DNA of 64,000 nucleotides from the NCBI GenBank assembly GCA_963920705.1, contig OY987237.1, positions 9,640,601 to 9,704,600 on the forward strand. The letters are read 5' to 3'. The notes under the pieces were generated by a model. It saw only the letters and a list, made by a program, of their open reading frames with translations, was not told the DNA's origin and searched no databases. Each line of letters starts with the position of its first letter. Position 1 is the first letter of the stretch. This DNA comes from Odiellus spinosus (Eukaryota; Arthropoda; Arachnida; Opiliones; Phalangiidae). Below are positions 13,960 to 26,800 of this stretch, piece by piece. The position numbers and the translations under genes are program-made.

Positions 13960-16836
13960 TTACATTTCGGTTACAAACATTTTTTTTACTATAAATGTTC
14001 CAATAATGGATACCAACATTAGGCTACCCCCTATTACTGATGTTGCCGAGCAAGGCACTTTCTCGGAGAAAACTTGAAGAACAAAAGCGAATACTATTTC
14101 CGAAGTTAAAACGGTTGATACTATTCCCGCTTCGCACTTAGACAGAGCAAAGGTCATGGTCAGGGAACCCAAAGTACCAAGGAAGGCGATACCAACCGTC
14201 ATAAATCCATCCAAACCACACGCTGCCTTTTCAAACGAGTTTGCGCTAATTGTTATAATTACCGATAGTATAATTCCGACCGTCGACCACCAGGTGGTGA
14301 TGACAACTGCTGGAATGTCTTTAAGCTTTCGCAATATTAGAAACGCGATTGCTTGAGCCACTGCGCCAGTTAATGATCCCGCGAGACCAAGAATAGAGTA
14401 GGCATCCCCGTCTGTTAAAGTCCAAGGACTAGATACTAATACTAGACCAAGCAATAGAATAGCCACTGATATAAGTTCTATCCGTCCGCAAGGTTCTCTG
14501 AGAAATAACCAGCCCAGGATCGTTGTGTAAAGTGGACAACTGCAAACAAAAATGGATTAATTTTATCACTATTAAATTGTTGAAATGGATCCGAAACTTT
14601 GCACGGGTCCGGATAACGGGTTTAGTATGTGGAACTTAGGCCCCGGACAACTTTTGTTCCTTCTACAGGTATAACCTGGTGATCTTTGCACGCGGGCAGT
14701 GCTGAGCAAGTCGGTCTGGAGCAGAGAAAATTACTCTGCCAGTAGAGCATTTACGCAATTAATCAGCTTTGTTTTTATGAAGTAGAGGAAATATTCAAGG
14801 TTTACGGAGTAATAAGAATTACTCTGTCTTACGCGAGTTTGCGCAATTAATCAGAAATGTTACAATGCGGGATCGAGTAACGAAAATCGCAGATTAAGGA
14901 CACTTTCCCATAAAATGTAATTTTGGGTACCACGTTTGTATCCCTTTATCCGGGCCTGATTTAAGATTATGCAAGACTGTTGTCGCCTACCTGTAATAAA
15001 TGACTGAAGCAATTCCCATTGGAAGATAGGCAAAACCGTAATAATATCCAATAACCGCGATATTACCGATAACTGACATCAGGAACAGCCATAAGTTCGT
15101 TTTGAAATCTCTGATAATCTTTTGTCGCGATTGTATTATGTATGGAAGTATTATGGATATCGTTCCCAAACTACGTATACCAAATATTTCAATAGGACCC
15201 GTGTATGACACTTTGTTCACCTGTAAATTAAACAAACGTGATATAATTATGGTCAAGTGGAGTTGGCATAATATGAAAGTGCGTAGAGGATTAATTTAAA
15301 ATGTTAATATCTTGTAGAAGAAAGTAGTTTGTAAACTACCCTAACAACAAGTGATTTTTTTTATTTATTCCTTACCGTTTAAATAGACCTAATCCTATAG
15401 GAAAATATTTACAAACTAATATTAAACTCGAAATAAATTTACCTTAGTTCGCATTGATGAGTCATCGACCAATGAGCAAAGGCTCCGTGTTACTTACAAT
15501 AACATTAGATTAATCGTTGACCCATCGGGATCCAGCTAAGCCTATTTTCCGGGTTAGTTAGAAACTAAAACCTTACCTGCCAAAAACTAATTTTTATGAG
15601 ACGTGTCCTTTAAGTGCATAAAAAAACAACTTTAGGCATAGCGACCTCTGTATTTTTATCCAAGAAATATAATATAGCATTTTATTTTAATTCTTTAATT
15701 AATGTTTTACCGTGTTTTGCATATAGCCCTTAATTTGACTATATATTTCTTTGGATTTTGAAAAGTTTATTATTTCGTTAAAGGAAATAATTTAGTTCAA
15801 TCTGCAATGAGAGTAGATGGCGATGTTCTCGCATCATTTAGTTTAGTTTCTCTCGATTTTAACCTTGCTCTGTCGTTTTATTTTTGGCTCTATTCAATGT
15901 CAACTTCTAGTTTTTGGTTTGTATTAACAAGATGGGAAAGCCGTGACAGTTCTCGCACCTTTCCTACAGATAATCCCTTAAAGGGAGAATGCAACCTAAC
16001 AACAAGTGATTGTTTATCGATTCCTTATTGTTTAAATAGACCTAATCCACTACTTAAAATATTTACAAACAAATATTAAACTAGAAATAAATTCAAAGCT
16101 TACCCTGAAAATAGGCTTAGCGGGATTCATGGAGGTCCTGATTTCCTCGTGTGTAAGGTCTAGCGACCAATCGCACGAGACTGTAAGTCTCGTGCAGATC
16201 TCGCATGAACGACGGGCCTTGCTCATTGGTCGCTAGACCTTACACGGACGCAATTCAGGATCTCCATGAATCCCGCTAAGCCTATTTTCCGGGCAAGTTT
16301 TGAATTTATTTCTAGTTTAATATTTGTATTGTAAACTTTTTATCGGTGGATTAGGCCTATTTAAACGATAATGAATCGATAAAAAATCACTTGTAATTAG
16401 GTTGCATTCTCCCTTTAACGGGTATCTGTTTCTTTGCAGTTAGATAAAAAAAATCGGTTTATCCGATTTAGAAGCAGTTAAAACCAATCAGTTTCATCTC
16501 TTGACCGAACAGATATCTGGCCGCAGTTAGAAACACTAATTGAGATTTTGACTAAGAGTTCGAATTTCAAGGTTATTTTGATTGAAATTTTGAAAGTTTG
16601 TAGGTCATACGCCTAACTCAATTTAAAATTGCCTACTTTATTCCGTGAACTAGACTTACCAAGAGACCTTTAACACTGCCCAAAAGCGCGCTTAGCAAGG
16701 CTGAAATGACGCCCAAATACACCATTTTCTTTGATTTCCAAGATGAATTCTCATTTCCCGTAATCGATTTGGAAATTGAGTTGTAGTATCGTATGGACAT
16801 TTGACGCGCGAAGATTTTTTTTGCAAATAATGCCAT
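13960..16836 (-). CDS. EamA/DMT-superfamily transporter, SLC35G-like
   Basis: Three exons on the minus strand (16836-16660, 15220-14991, 14539-13960) join in frame to 328 residues plus a TAA stop. The introns have GT/AG ends, phases 0 and 2. The start ATG at 16836 has an in-frame stop just upstream. About 36 hydrophilic residues precede a first membrane segment (YLGVISALLSALLGSVKGLL). Exon 2 continues with a GPIEIFGIRSLG-like block, and the exon 2/3 joint reads VIYYSCPLYTTILGWLFLRE, a conserved stretch of SLC35G-type proteins at the end of the first EamA repeat. Exon 3 holds about six more membrane segments. Ten membrane spans and the length fit the family. SLC35G members are orphan or poorly characterised carriers of the plasma membrane or endomembranes, so the substrate is unknown. 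The gene is divergent from the TRIM2/3 gene. Intron 1 carries two MITE copies. A minus-strand ATTAAA lies about 21-26 nt past the stop. Confidence 0.9.
15333..15560. mobile_element. piggyBac-like MITE, family A, copy 2 (partial)
   Basis: It matches copy 3 in the left arm (CTAACAACAAGTGATTTTTT, then GTTTAAATAGACCTAATCC) and the core (GAGTCATCGACCAATGAGCA), and ends near AAGCCTATTTTCCGGG. The outer right arm is missing. It lies in intron 1 of the SLC35G-like gene, about 0.4 kb from copy 3. Confidence 0.7.
15974..16422. mobile_element. piggyBac-like MITE, family A, copy 3 (full length)
   Basis: The ends are TTAA-AGGGAGAATGCAACCTAA on the left (TTAA at 15978) and TTAGGTTGCATTCTCCCT-TTAA on the right (TTAA ending 16418). 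This is a perfect terminal inverted repeat of at least 18 bp flanked by TTAA, the target duplicated by piggyBac-type transposases. Inner arms (CGACCAATCGCACGAGACTG and AAGGCCCGTCGTTCATGCG-type sequence) fold into further hairpins. It has no coding capacity, so it would depend on a transposase encoded elsewhere. It sits in intron 1 of the SLC35G-like gene. Confidence 0.85.
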
Positions 16837-17885
16837 GACTTAAATCTCTGTACTAATGCTCTAATAGTAATTAAAATGCAAATTTTCAAAGATTCCTCAT
16901 AAATAATACCAAAATTGAAAGATTTGTACTATCGTCTTAATTTTAAAAGAAGAACAATGATTTTAAAATTACCTAAACAAATGCTATATACTTTATATTT
17001 ATGTATTAAACTAAATGCTGCGCGTTTGGAAAGCTTGTGAGATGGTTTCCAATTGGGGGGCCATGTAGCGGCATCGGAGCAGATGTTAACTCTTCACAGT
17101 TTTTCAAATTTTACCAGCTATAACAGCTTGTAGTACGGTTATTTATTATTCAATTATACTCTCGAGAGTATGCGTATTATAGGTGTTCAAGAATCTGGGA
17201 TGAGTAGAACGCGAAAATGGCAAAAACCGCACACCATTAATACAAACAAAGGCACTGCGCTGCCATTACACTATTTATTTAAAGTTTTTGAAACAGCGAA
17301 GCAAAAGCCGGGCTAAGGAGACACGCGCTGCCCGACCCAATACCCTTTCATTGGCTTTTAAAAAGTAGGCTTTACGGACGAGAGATAAATAATGTATTTT
17401 CTATGGACGCCTGTAGAAGTGTTTTAGCTTTCGTACAACCGTGTCCAAGGCAAAGCTCGAACTCAGGGGCAAACGAGAGTTGAAAGCGTTTCAACATCCG
17501 TTATTTAGCTAGCGAAGAAACATTATAATGTTTCTTCGCTGTCTTCCCAGCTAGCTAAATTTCGCTCTGCCTTATTTACCGCAAAGTTTATTATGTTACT
17601 TAAACAGCTACATTAGTTACGGTATTTACAGTTCATTTAATTCATTCGCTACTCTATCATACTCAAATAAATAACATTCGCATCAAATTGTAGCAAATTG
17701 AAAAATGGGTTCGAAATCGTCAAAATGAACCCATATTTGAGGGTATTATACCGCGTTATTTCATCCCTTTTCGTGTATTTAGAATTTTAAATAATTAACT
17801 CTAAATTTAAGTCTAGTTTAACTCTTAAAATTATCGGTAGAGAGATTAACGTTGAGTTTTTTTTTTTTTTTTTCATTCTCTATAG
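16837..17885. promoter_or_regulatory. Divergent intergenic promoter region (SLC35G-like / TRIM2/3)
   Basis: The two genes are head to head with about 1 kb between the first coding exons visible for each. The middle is richer in GC than the surroundings. It contains CCAAT at 17337-17341 and an inverted ATTGG at 17350-17354, and a 30-bp perfect palindrome at 17511-17540. The right end is a strong splice acceptor (long T run, then TTCATTCTCTATAG) at 17885, so a 5' exon of the TRIM2/3 gene probably lies here or further upstream. A shared promoter is inference only. Confidence 0.45.
17504..17558. repeat. Perfect 30-bp palindrome with nested outer arms
   Basis: AGCGAAGAAACATTA is followed directly by its exact reverse complement (17511-17540). 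Outside it, TTAGCTAGC and GCTAGCTAA form a second pair, spaced by GTCTTCCCA-type sequence on one side. The whole could extrude as a cruciform or be a foldback scar. It lies between two divergent genes. Confidence 0.8.
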
Positions 17886-20800
17886 TTTCCGGACGTTCTC
17901 GCTCTTCAATTCGCGGAAGATACGGATCAACAGGCTTCCGGTTATTCGTCCATTTCTCCGCCTGTCTTAGACCCCAATAAGTTGTTTATTACCAACGAAG
18001 AAAGCAAAGAAACAGAATCGTCTAGAAAAAAGATTAATGGACTAAGCCGCCGTTCCGGCGCGACCCCCAAGAAGAGTGACGTCTGTAAACGAGAGACGAT
18101 GACGTCACTGGTCAACGGCAACCCTTCGGCTACTAACGGACCCGTCCTGTTAAAAGGAGGGACGACAACAGGAGCGACTTCTATCGACGTTGCTGGAAAT
18201 CACGAACTGCCCAACGGGATAGCCGCTTCGCCCGTTGTCAAACAGATCAATGCTCAGTTCCTCAAGTGTGGCATATGTCTCGACCGCTATACAACGCCTA
18301 AGGTAAGTGTCTCTAATATCTCACAAATGTCGGTTATTCGTTGTAAACACAGCGTTTCCGTTCAGCTGTTTTTACTCTATCTTGGAACCATTAGTATTAT
18401 CCAAACTTAAACTTGGTTTTTAATTAGCCTTTTTGTACTTCCAAATACAAAAAAGGTCAGGAAAATTTAAATTAAGTCGAAAAATTTTACTCTATATTGT
18501 GTGAAAGATGACATTTTAATAATGCAGAGTATAGACTTTGCAGTGCATTTCATATTTACTATACTTCTCTTCAAGTCAGTATTTGTTAGCTGGGGAAGGG
18601 GCGAATGTTGCAATGACCAGAACCTCCAATATGGTATCAGTATTGAGATAAGATATATAAGGGTATGACGTCGCCATAACTTTACTATGACGCCTAAATC
18701 TTCCAGTTTTTTAATTTATATCCTTAAATTTTATAGAGAGTTTAAGATAATAAACCTGATACGTGTACGTGCTGTTACTTTCTACCGTTCGTCGTTCACG
18801 TGACAAGATTAGTTCTTGCTACGCATTATTTGTTAAACCACAGTCCACAGTGTTCGATATAAACGCTCGGATAAATAAATGCATTTCAATCGACGTTCCA
18901 CATTTTCACAATCGAATTGTACGTTTCAAAGTCTATATTTCAGCAACCAATTCTAGTTTTCAACACGTAAAAATTAAAGCCACAATTCCTTTCCTATCTA
19001 TGTTTTATAAAAGGTTTCTCTGGGTTAGTAGAGTAAGTCTATTTTTGTACCATCTGCAAATATACAACGATTCCAATTTTGGTAGCTGTAGGTTTTTATA
19101 CTTTTTAGCATCGAGTTGTCATTTCTGGAAACGCGCTATCAGGCAGGTCTTCGCGTAACCCAAGTAGATTCGCCCCTTTTTTCGCCCGGAGTCGTAATCC
19201 AATATCGGTGGGTGTAATCCCGTTTGTAATGTAATCCCCTAGAGTGCTCTTCTAGAAGTTCCTTCTCTTTATCGGACGCACTAGGGCAGTCAACGGGAGT
19301 AGCCTTAGTACGGAGTTATCTGATCCCAGGGATTTAAATTTAAAGTCTACGTGCGAGGTAAAACAATTTAAAATATGTCAAGCTAGCTATCAATTGAGAT
19401 TTGCTAAGCGCTGAATGTTTATTATCGCAATTAAACAATTTTAAGGCCTATGAAAAAAAACCTAGTTATTGGATATTACACTCCATTTTTCTTCAGATTC
19501 CCTCCAAATTTTAAGTATTTGTACCAACGCGTTTGTGAAAATTCTTTTGTTATAAAATTTTTAGCATATCTAATCTATAACAACCTAAACTTAAAAATTT
19601 ATCCATAACGCTTTTGAATATTTAATCGATTATTCAAACCTCTTATCTCATATTTCCCTTCATTATGAGTGATTTAAATTCCCCACAAACCAAAACCTTA
19701 CCCTTTGAGTACCTTTAAAATAAAACGATCAATGCAATCATTTCCAATTCCAAATAAAACAAAGAAACGTCCAAATATATTCGGTTACTATATAATTTTT
19801 TAATTTATTCTAAATACGAACATATAATTTCCATATAAAGCCATAATTAAATTCGAAGGTTTCATGTGGTATTTAAAAAACTCGTTAGAGATGAGAACTT
19901 GGCAAAAACACCCGCCAGTTATCTCTCGTTCTGTCGTCGACGAAATCCACGTGGCGTAGGCGGTGTTTTTAAGTCATGGGGGACATTTGATCTTTAAATT
20001 AAATATATTTAAAAAAATTAAAACCAAAAAAAAAAAGCAAAAACAACTTTGCCAGTTAAAAGTTCCACTTCGTTGGAAGAAGAGATATTAGTGAGTGTTT
20101 TAACTTTTTGAATTACCGTAACTAATTACCGCCTACTTTGATATTCACGAAGTGGCTTTTAATTACCCGTCTGTCAAGTTTTAATTACCAAGATGTAATT
20201 TATATAACTACCATCCGCCCTCGTAAAGCTCCTTAAGTTTATTTAAATTATTGTTTAGACGTTAATTATATACGTTATTTATTATGGAGAATGAGTATTT
20301 AGAATTTTTATATCAAGGAAGAATTTTAGAGCCATAATCCTAGTTTTTAATCCATTACCTATATAGATAGTCTATGCATAATTGTTTTTAAAGTGGAAGT
20401 AAAAGGTTTTGTGTTTTGTGAAAATAGTACTAGATGGTGTGTAAACTAGTCTTAAAAAATTGCTAATTATGATTTTAGTTAATCATACTAATTAAACACC
20501 ATATTCAAATTTAAGGTGTTTTTAAGAAACTTTCACTCTTGGGATAATATTTACTATGTATATTTTATATATCGTTTTTAACTATCTCTCCAAAAGTAAT
20601 TTATTTAGGCATATAATTATTAATCTTAAAAACTGACAATTCCATGATAAATATTATGTTAAAATATTTAAAATTAAGGGTCTCGTGGATTAAATTTTGA
20701 TTAACTCTATTTGAAATAAAGTCTAGCTAGCTTCATTAGACATAACTGCTTTATAATTACGTGCATGAGATGGAAAATTCGCTGACTCTATCATTGCTTT

Positions 20801-23800
20801 TTTGGACGAAATATTTTTTATATATAATTGTAAACGTGGTAGGTGTAATTTCTCAATTAAGTTTTAAAAGACTACGTAATCATAATCTTTAGGGCCATAA
20901 CGATTAGATAATGGTGTTCTATATAAGCTAATGGATTAAAAGGTTGTTTTTTTGCAAACCTATAATCAAAGTTTTCAATTGGGTTATGTTGTATATTAAT
21001 TTTTAAATTTTTCAACAAGAAGATTTCACAAACACATTCTTTTAATTCCCACATTAAAACGAATTATTTGAAACTCGGCTTATTTGAGATTAAATTGGAT
21101 TTATTTTCAACCTTAAGGTTATAATACTTTTTTAAAAAAAGGCCTAGGAAATTCTGAATTAGTAAAAGGAATATTCGTTGTCTCCTTTTTTTACTTAAAT
21201 TTTTAAATTAAATAATTTTTTTAATTTCTGTTTGGCACAAGATAAAATAAAATAATCCTATAAGACGCATTTTAATAGGCGAATTCTAAGAATATTTAAC
21301 TTTTATCTAACAATTTTGTTACGCCATTAGTAAAAATATCAAATGAAACCAATTTTCTATGGTTTGATACCTAACAAGCATGTAGGCTATAACAAAAATA
21401 ACTCTTAAGTCTAAATGCTATTTTTATTGCTAAATCATCATAATCATTTGTTGATTTAGTTGTTTTGAATCCACTTCCACAAAACTATCTCATATTCTCG
21501 CGTAAACATTTTGGTTAAATATCTCTTGTATATATTACATATAAAGACTTTAATATAGAGGTAGTTGCCCCGCTTTAATATTAATAGATATATCCTCAGC
21601 TAATTGATAGATTGCGTGAAAAGGACGTTTCATTGGCTCGAAACATCTGCGACACGAAGAGTCTGCCGAAGCAATTTACCCAACAGCCACTATTATCCCC
21701 ACTAGGTTGTCTGTCAAACCTATAATGCACTTCCTTTGTCACAGTTATAGTTCAATTCAGGCACATTTTGCAATAGAGTATCAGTATAGTTTCGTTTAAC
21801 TTTAACGATCGTCTTCAATAGGAGTGCGCGCAGACTACTTTGTTCTCTGAGAATTAACATTACGTATGAATCCGACTCAGCTATTTCTGTTAAGCTAACT
21901 TAAAATTTCACTTTGAATTTATGTACGCATGAATATATTACTGGGATAAGTAGGCTACCTATTCAGGAATGGGATAAGCTTCGAGCCAAGGCTTACAATT
22001 GAATCGTTCGTTGTTTTAATGTTTAAATTATGAAAAGAAAAGTTGGGATTACCTTTTGACAGAATATTTTAGAGGACTTTGTTATCTTTAATGATTAAGT
22101 TATGTGTCCATTGTTATATGTTAATAGTCCTAGTTAATATGTTAAAATTACTAAACAGTAGGCTACTATTTGAGTAATTAAAATTTTAATTCATACCTGG
22201 GCTTCTTTAGACGTATATTGAGTTTACAAAATAGGTGTTTACAAATCATAATATTTTTCATAATAGATTTCCGTGTTACATTCCATGGTAAGCAAATCAG
22301 CATTTGATAATAGAAAGTTTTTATTACATTTTTCAAAATTTTCAACTCCTTTTGAAGTGTGGGTGGATTCTACAGTTCTTTTGATTTTAGTTAGCAGCTA
22401 GATTAGCGTGGGAGTATATATTCATGAAATGTCTTCCTGCCTTTGATATATATAGATATCTCAGTTGCATAAATGATATTACATTTAAATAATTACGTAG
22501 GTTGGACGCGAATCTATTATCTTTGATAGGATTTTATTGAATTTTTCTCCTCTGCATGGTCTTGCGTGGCAATTCCCCTGCATATCGATTCGTAGTACGT
22601 TTGTATCTTGACTTTACATGTATAAATCGTTCCCTACGTGTTATTCGATTGGCTATTAGTATCACGTGATACCCCGTTTATATTAATCTCTTTAATAGCC
22701 TAGGGTGGCAGGGTGGGATTATAAAAACGATGGATGGATGTTTGTCACGGCTTATTGCTCGATTTAATAACACTCGTGGGAGAACTAGAGTTAAGTTAGT
22801 TGAGGAAGTAACGATATAAAATGGGGTCAAGTTCGAGAGTAAAAGTATATTAATTCACTATAAGCAAGAACGAATTTAAGCCTCTAAGAAAATTTTAAGG
22901 AAACTACTTCAGTCAGCGTCTTAGATTATAACGTCTGCTTAATTATTGACTTCGCTTCACCCCGGCCAACTTAGATCAGCTTCTTCGTCGATCTAAATGG
23001 ACGTGGTGAGTCAGGGTCAATAAATAAGCAGACGCCGTTTTACTACAGGCTAAATATATCTCGATGTTCTTAGAGCTCTTCAATGCCTACTGCTATAACG
23101 ATGTCTAAATGTTTAAAATTATTCAGTTTCTTTGTATACCGAGATTTCTCTGTACTGTATAATGATACATTTTATCTGAGACTACTTTTACCAATTTTAC
23201 GTAGGCATGAAAAAAATCGCACATAAATATTAATTCGACGATTTTTAAAGAAAACTTATTCCTTAAACCCACGATTTTTTTTTATCTGATTATTCAATAT
23301 TTCCACCAAATTATAATAATAATTTCGCAGTCTTTTTGAAAGCAGGTGGTAGACGCCATGCTTAATTAGAAAATATATTTTTTCGAGCAGAAAACTTTTA
23401 ACCATTCCTTTTGAATTGATATTCCATATTTTTCTCCGTTAATTAAGTTTCTTCTCGTCTTGAATTAATATATAAGTAACGAATTTTATTTTTATTATTC
23501 GGATAAATAATTCCGAATAATTTTATAACGGGGAAAAGTGTAATGATATACTGTTACCTGTGAAAACTATAAAATTGGCATATGCGCATGGCTTAGGTAA
23601 GCTTAGGTAAACTAAATAGCTAAACGTATTAACTTATGCCTGGTTGGCTTTTTAAAAACCACCCCTCGAGGTCAACAGTCTATTGTATACGGTCGGTTTT
23701 CATTGTGACGTCACGCTTCTATAGACGCCGAAAAAGTATCCCACTTCCGGTCGCCTCTGTTTACAATGTTCCGGCTATATATTGTATATGCGTGTATCTG

Positions 23801-26800
23801 AATATAATATAGGCTTTGTTAAGCTTCTCTTTAGATTGTTAGTTAAATTGAAACTAATATGCTTGAAAATGTAGTTGGTCTGATTATATAAATTCTTTCC
23901 TAGTACAGCTAACACGTTTCCCCGCCTTTGATAGTACTGGTTCTATTTAAATGAACGCCCTAAAAGCTATTATGAAATGAATAAGGCTTTTGGATGTTGT
24001 GAGAGATAGTATGAAGAGGGGATGAAAATATCTTTGCAAAGGAGGGAATTTTTTTCATTTTTTTTTTTTTTTTTTGCAAACCGAGATCCCAGCTATATTT
24101 TCTATCCTCACTGTTTCATTTGGACTCTTGGTAGTCCACGTTACCTCCGAGTGAAATTCAGTCGTTCAGTTCGATTATTTTTATTGTATCTTCTAACCGA
24201 GAGCGCTTGGGCTAACACGTGTTTTTTTTTTGTTTTTTTTTTTTGATAAGCGAGTCATGCTCAGGTAATGTTTGTATTCGTACTTTATTTCTTATTGTTT
24301 GATTTAATTTGCTTCGATTTGGGTTCAATTAAGTGATAGTTGTCGGTCATTTGAATCTATGATGGTAATTACTGATAGAAAGATGTTGTTAAGGAGTAAT
24401 CTAAATGTGGAAATGAGATCTTGTAGATCAAAATTTATCAGGAGGTTAACGAGTTAAGAATATTTAGCATTTAAAAGGAAGCTGTCACTAAATTTTTGGA
24501 ATGCCTATGGGCTATATTTTTATCAAACTATTAAAAAGCCATATTTAATATTTTATAAGTCTGGATTGACGCGTTCTTAAGAAAATATATAGATACAATT
24601 TTTGAAATATGACAGTTCATTTCTGGAACGACATTAACGATTATTTTCATATGTAGAATTTTCTGGAAGTACTTCTACGAATAATACCGCGCGAAAGCAA
24701 ACTTATCACATTAAAAAATAGGCCGACGTTTGACGCCTAAGACCGTGGGTATGAACCCCCGGCCTATTCTTTTAATGTTAGGACATTACAAGCGCTGTTG
24801 AAGGTTGAAATAATATGATTGGTCCGAATTTATATTTACCTTTCATCTAATTTTACCAAACTTCACAAATTAATTTAAACACCAAAAACGCGTCTTAAAA
24901 TTCCGAGAAAATTCTCGAATGTTTTTTTGGCATCCTGATTCAGAAAATAAATTTAAAAGCTGTTCCATTTTTAGCTCCAAGTTTCCCTTTAAAATTTCGT
25001 ATCATAATCGTATTTATTTTGTTTATAAAATAATTTTTTCATCCCGGTTTTAATTGATATTTTTAAAACAAAGTCGAACGCCTTGTTTTTGAAAAACCAT
25101 GTCTCTAGCCCTTGAAACATCAAAAACGAGCCCAATATTTTTTTGGAATTCTCGATAAGGTTTTCTTAGAATGATAATTCCAAAAATAAATTAAGCCGGA
25201 ATATGATTTCTTAATCAATTTCAAACGGCTCTTATTAGTCCACTCTATATTCCATTGGTAATTAGATAAGCTGTTTCTAGATATACAGTTTCCGGTATAT
25301 TTATTTAATTTAATTTCTACGAACGTGCTATCTAATTTATCTTAATTGCATTGTTCTCCCGGGTATTATATTATTAAAGGTATAAAATTCAATTACGGTT
25401 CTGCAGCAACTTCTTTACCATTTATTTATTATCTTTACTATATCAGGCTGGAAGAGTACGTGAATTTAATATGGTTAGCTTAATTGGGTATTTTCGCTAT
25501 CCCTAAATCGATTCTCTATGAGTCTAGGTTTCATCCATCAAAAAATATACTACCCTAAAGGATTAAGATTGACACTAACTTTTAGTAATTTATTTTCTCT
25601 GAAGTGAGTCTGACCTATAGAGAAAGATATCCAAGGATACGTGTAAGATGTTTGATTGATCCGATCATGTAACGTTATTTATAGGTGATTAACTAATCGC
25701 AATTGTAATTTGCTTTGGAATTATGTGCCTTTTCTGTTGCATATGATCAATAAAATGTTTAGCTCTCACCAAGAACATATTTATTGACTTACGAACGTGG
25801 CAGCACAGTTGTTTCCTAAACCATTTTCGCATAATTGCTACAGATTCCTAAAAATATTTAATCAAAAAAAAAAAAAAAAATGTAAATCCATAACTATTGT
25901 CGTGAAACTACTAAAGAATTAGCCTCTGAAAAAAATTAAATGGAAGAAGATTTTCTAGTCTTTTTAGATATGTGTGAAAGTGAATAGCAGACGAATTTTT
26001 GACTGCAAATTATGCGAGGAAGGTTCCAGGGACTAATGCTGAATTCCCACGATCTTATGTATACTAGAAAAAGTTCTTATTCTAACTGCAAGCAAAACAA
26101 AAACCATTTTGTATTTTTAAAAAATTACTTCTCATATTTATTAACAAAGTTATGACTTCATGGCCTTTTAATTTAAATCATCATTTACCTGTGTTTAAAT
26201 CTATAGCTTCAATTAATAGTTTACATAATAGCCATTTTAATTATCACTCATTGACATTGTTAATTTAAATAATGATTGTAATGAGTGATCATGCTAACAC
26301 AACATCGCCAAATTAATTTTTGATATTTGCAATTTTTATATTCAAGATTCTGAAACTGTTAGAGTTGAGTATTTGCGAATATTAAGTAAAAATAAAGAAT
26401 TTAATCTCAATATTATTTAATTAAGCAATTACCCAATTTAATTAGCTAAAGTGTAAGCGTTACCAACGTAACAATCTAAGCGGAAATAAAGATGTTATTG
26501 ACATTTGCCCGGATTTGCTGCCCTTGAACAATAAAAGTCATTGATTCCTTGCTTCTTAAGGCTTTTCTCACATATCTTGAATAGATCTAGCCACCGTACT
26601 CGGCGTTAATTAGCGATGAATGGAATTTGGAGCAAAATTTTGTCTTTTCTTGTTAAGTTTTTGTTCTTTTTTTCTCCATTCCATTCATTAAAACGTTAAT
26701 GGTTTGGGAAGGGATTCGAGGGAAAGATAAATCAGTTGGAATTCTTGCTTCATCGTGGTTCGCGAAAAAAGCTAGCCTATAGACTTCGATGATCCCATTT

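Noticed and set aside
14156-14356. Plus-strand 66-codon frame
   Set aside because: It is a shadow of the well-supported minus-strand SLC35G-like exon.
18763-19158. 131-codon open frame in the TRIM2/3 intron
   Set aside because: It starts with GTG rather than ATG, has no recognisable domain and lies in intronic DNA with no matching splice or promoter signals. Such a frame can arise by chance.
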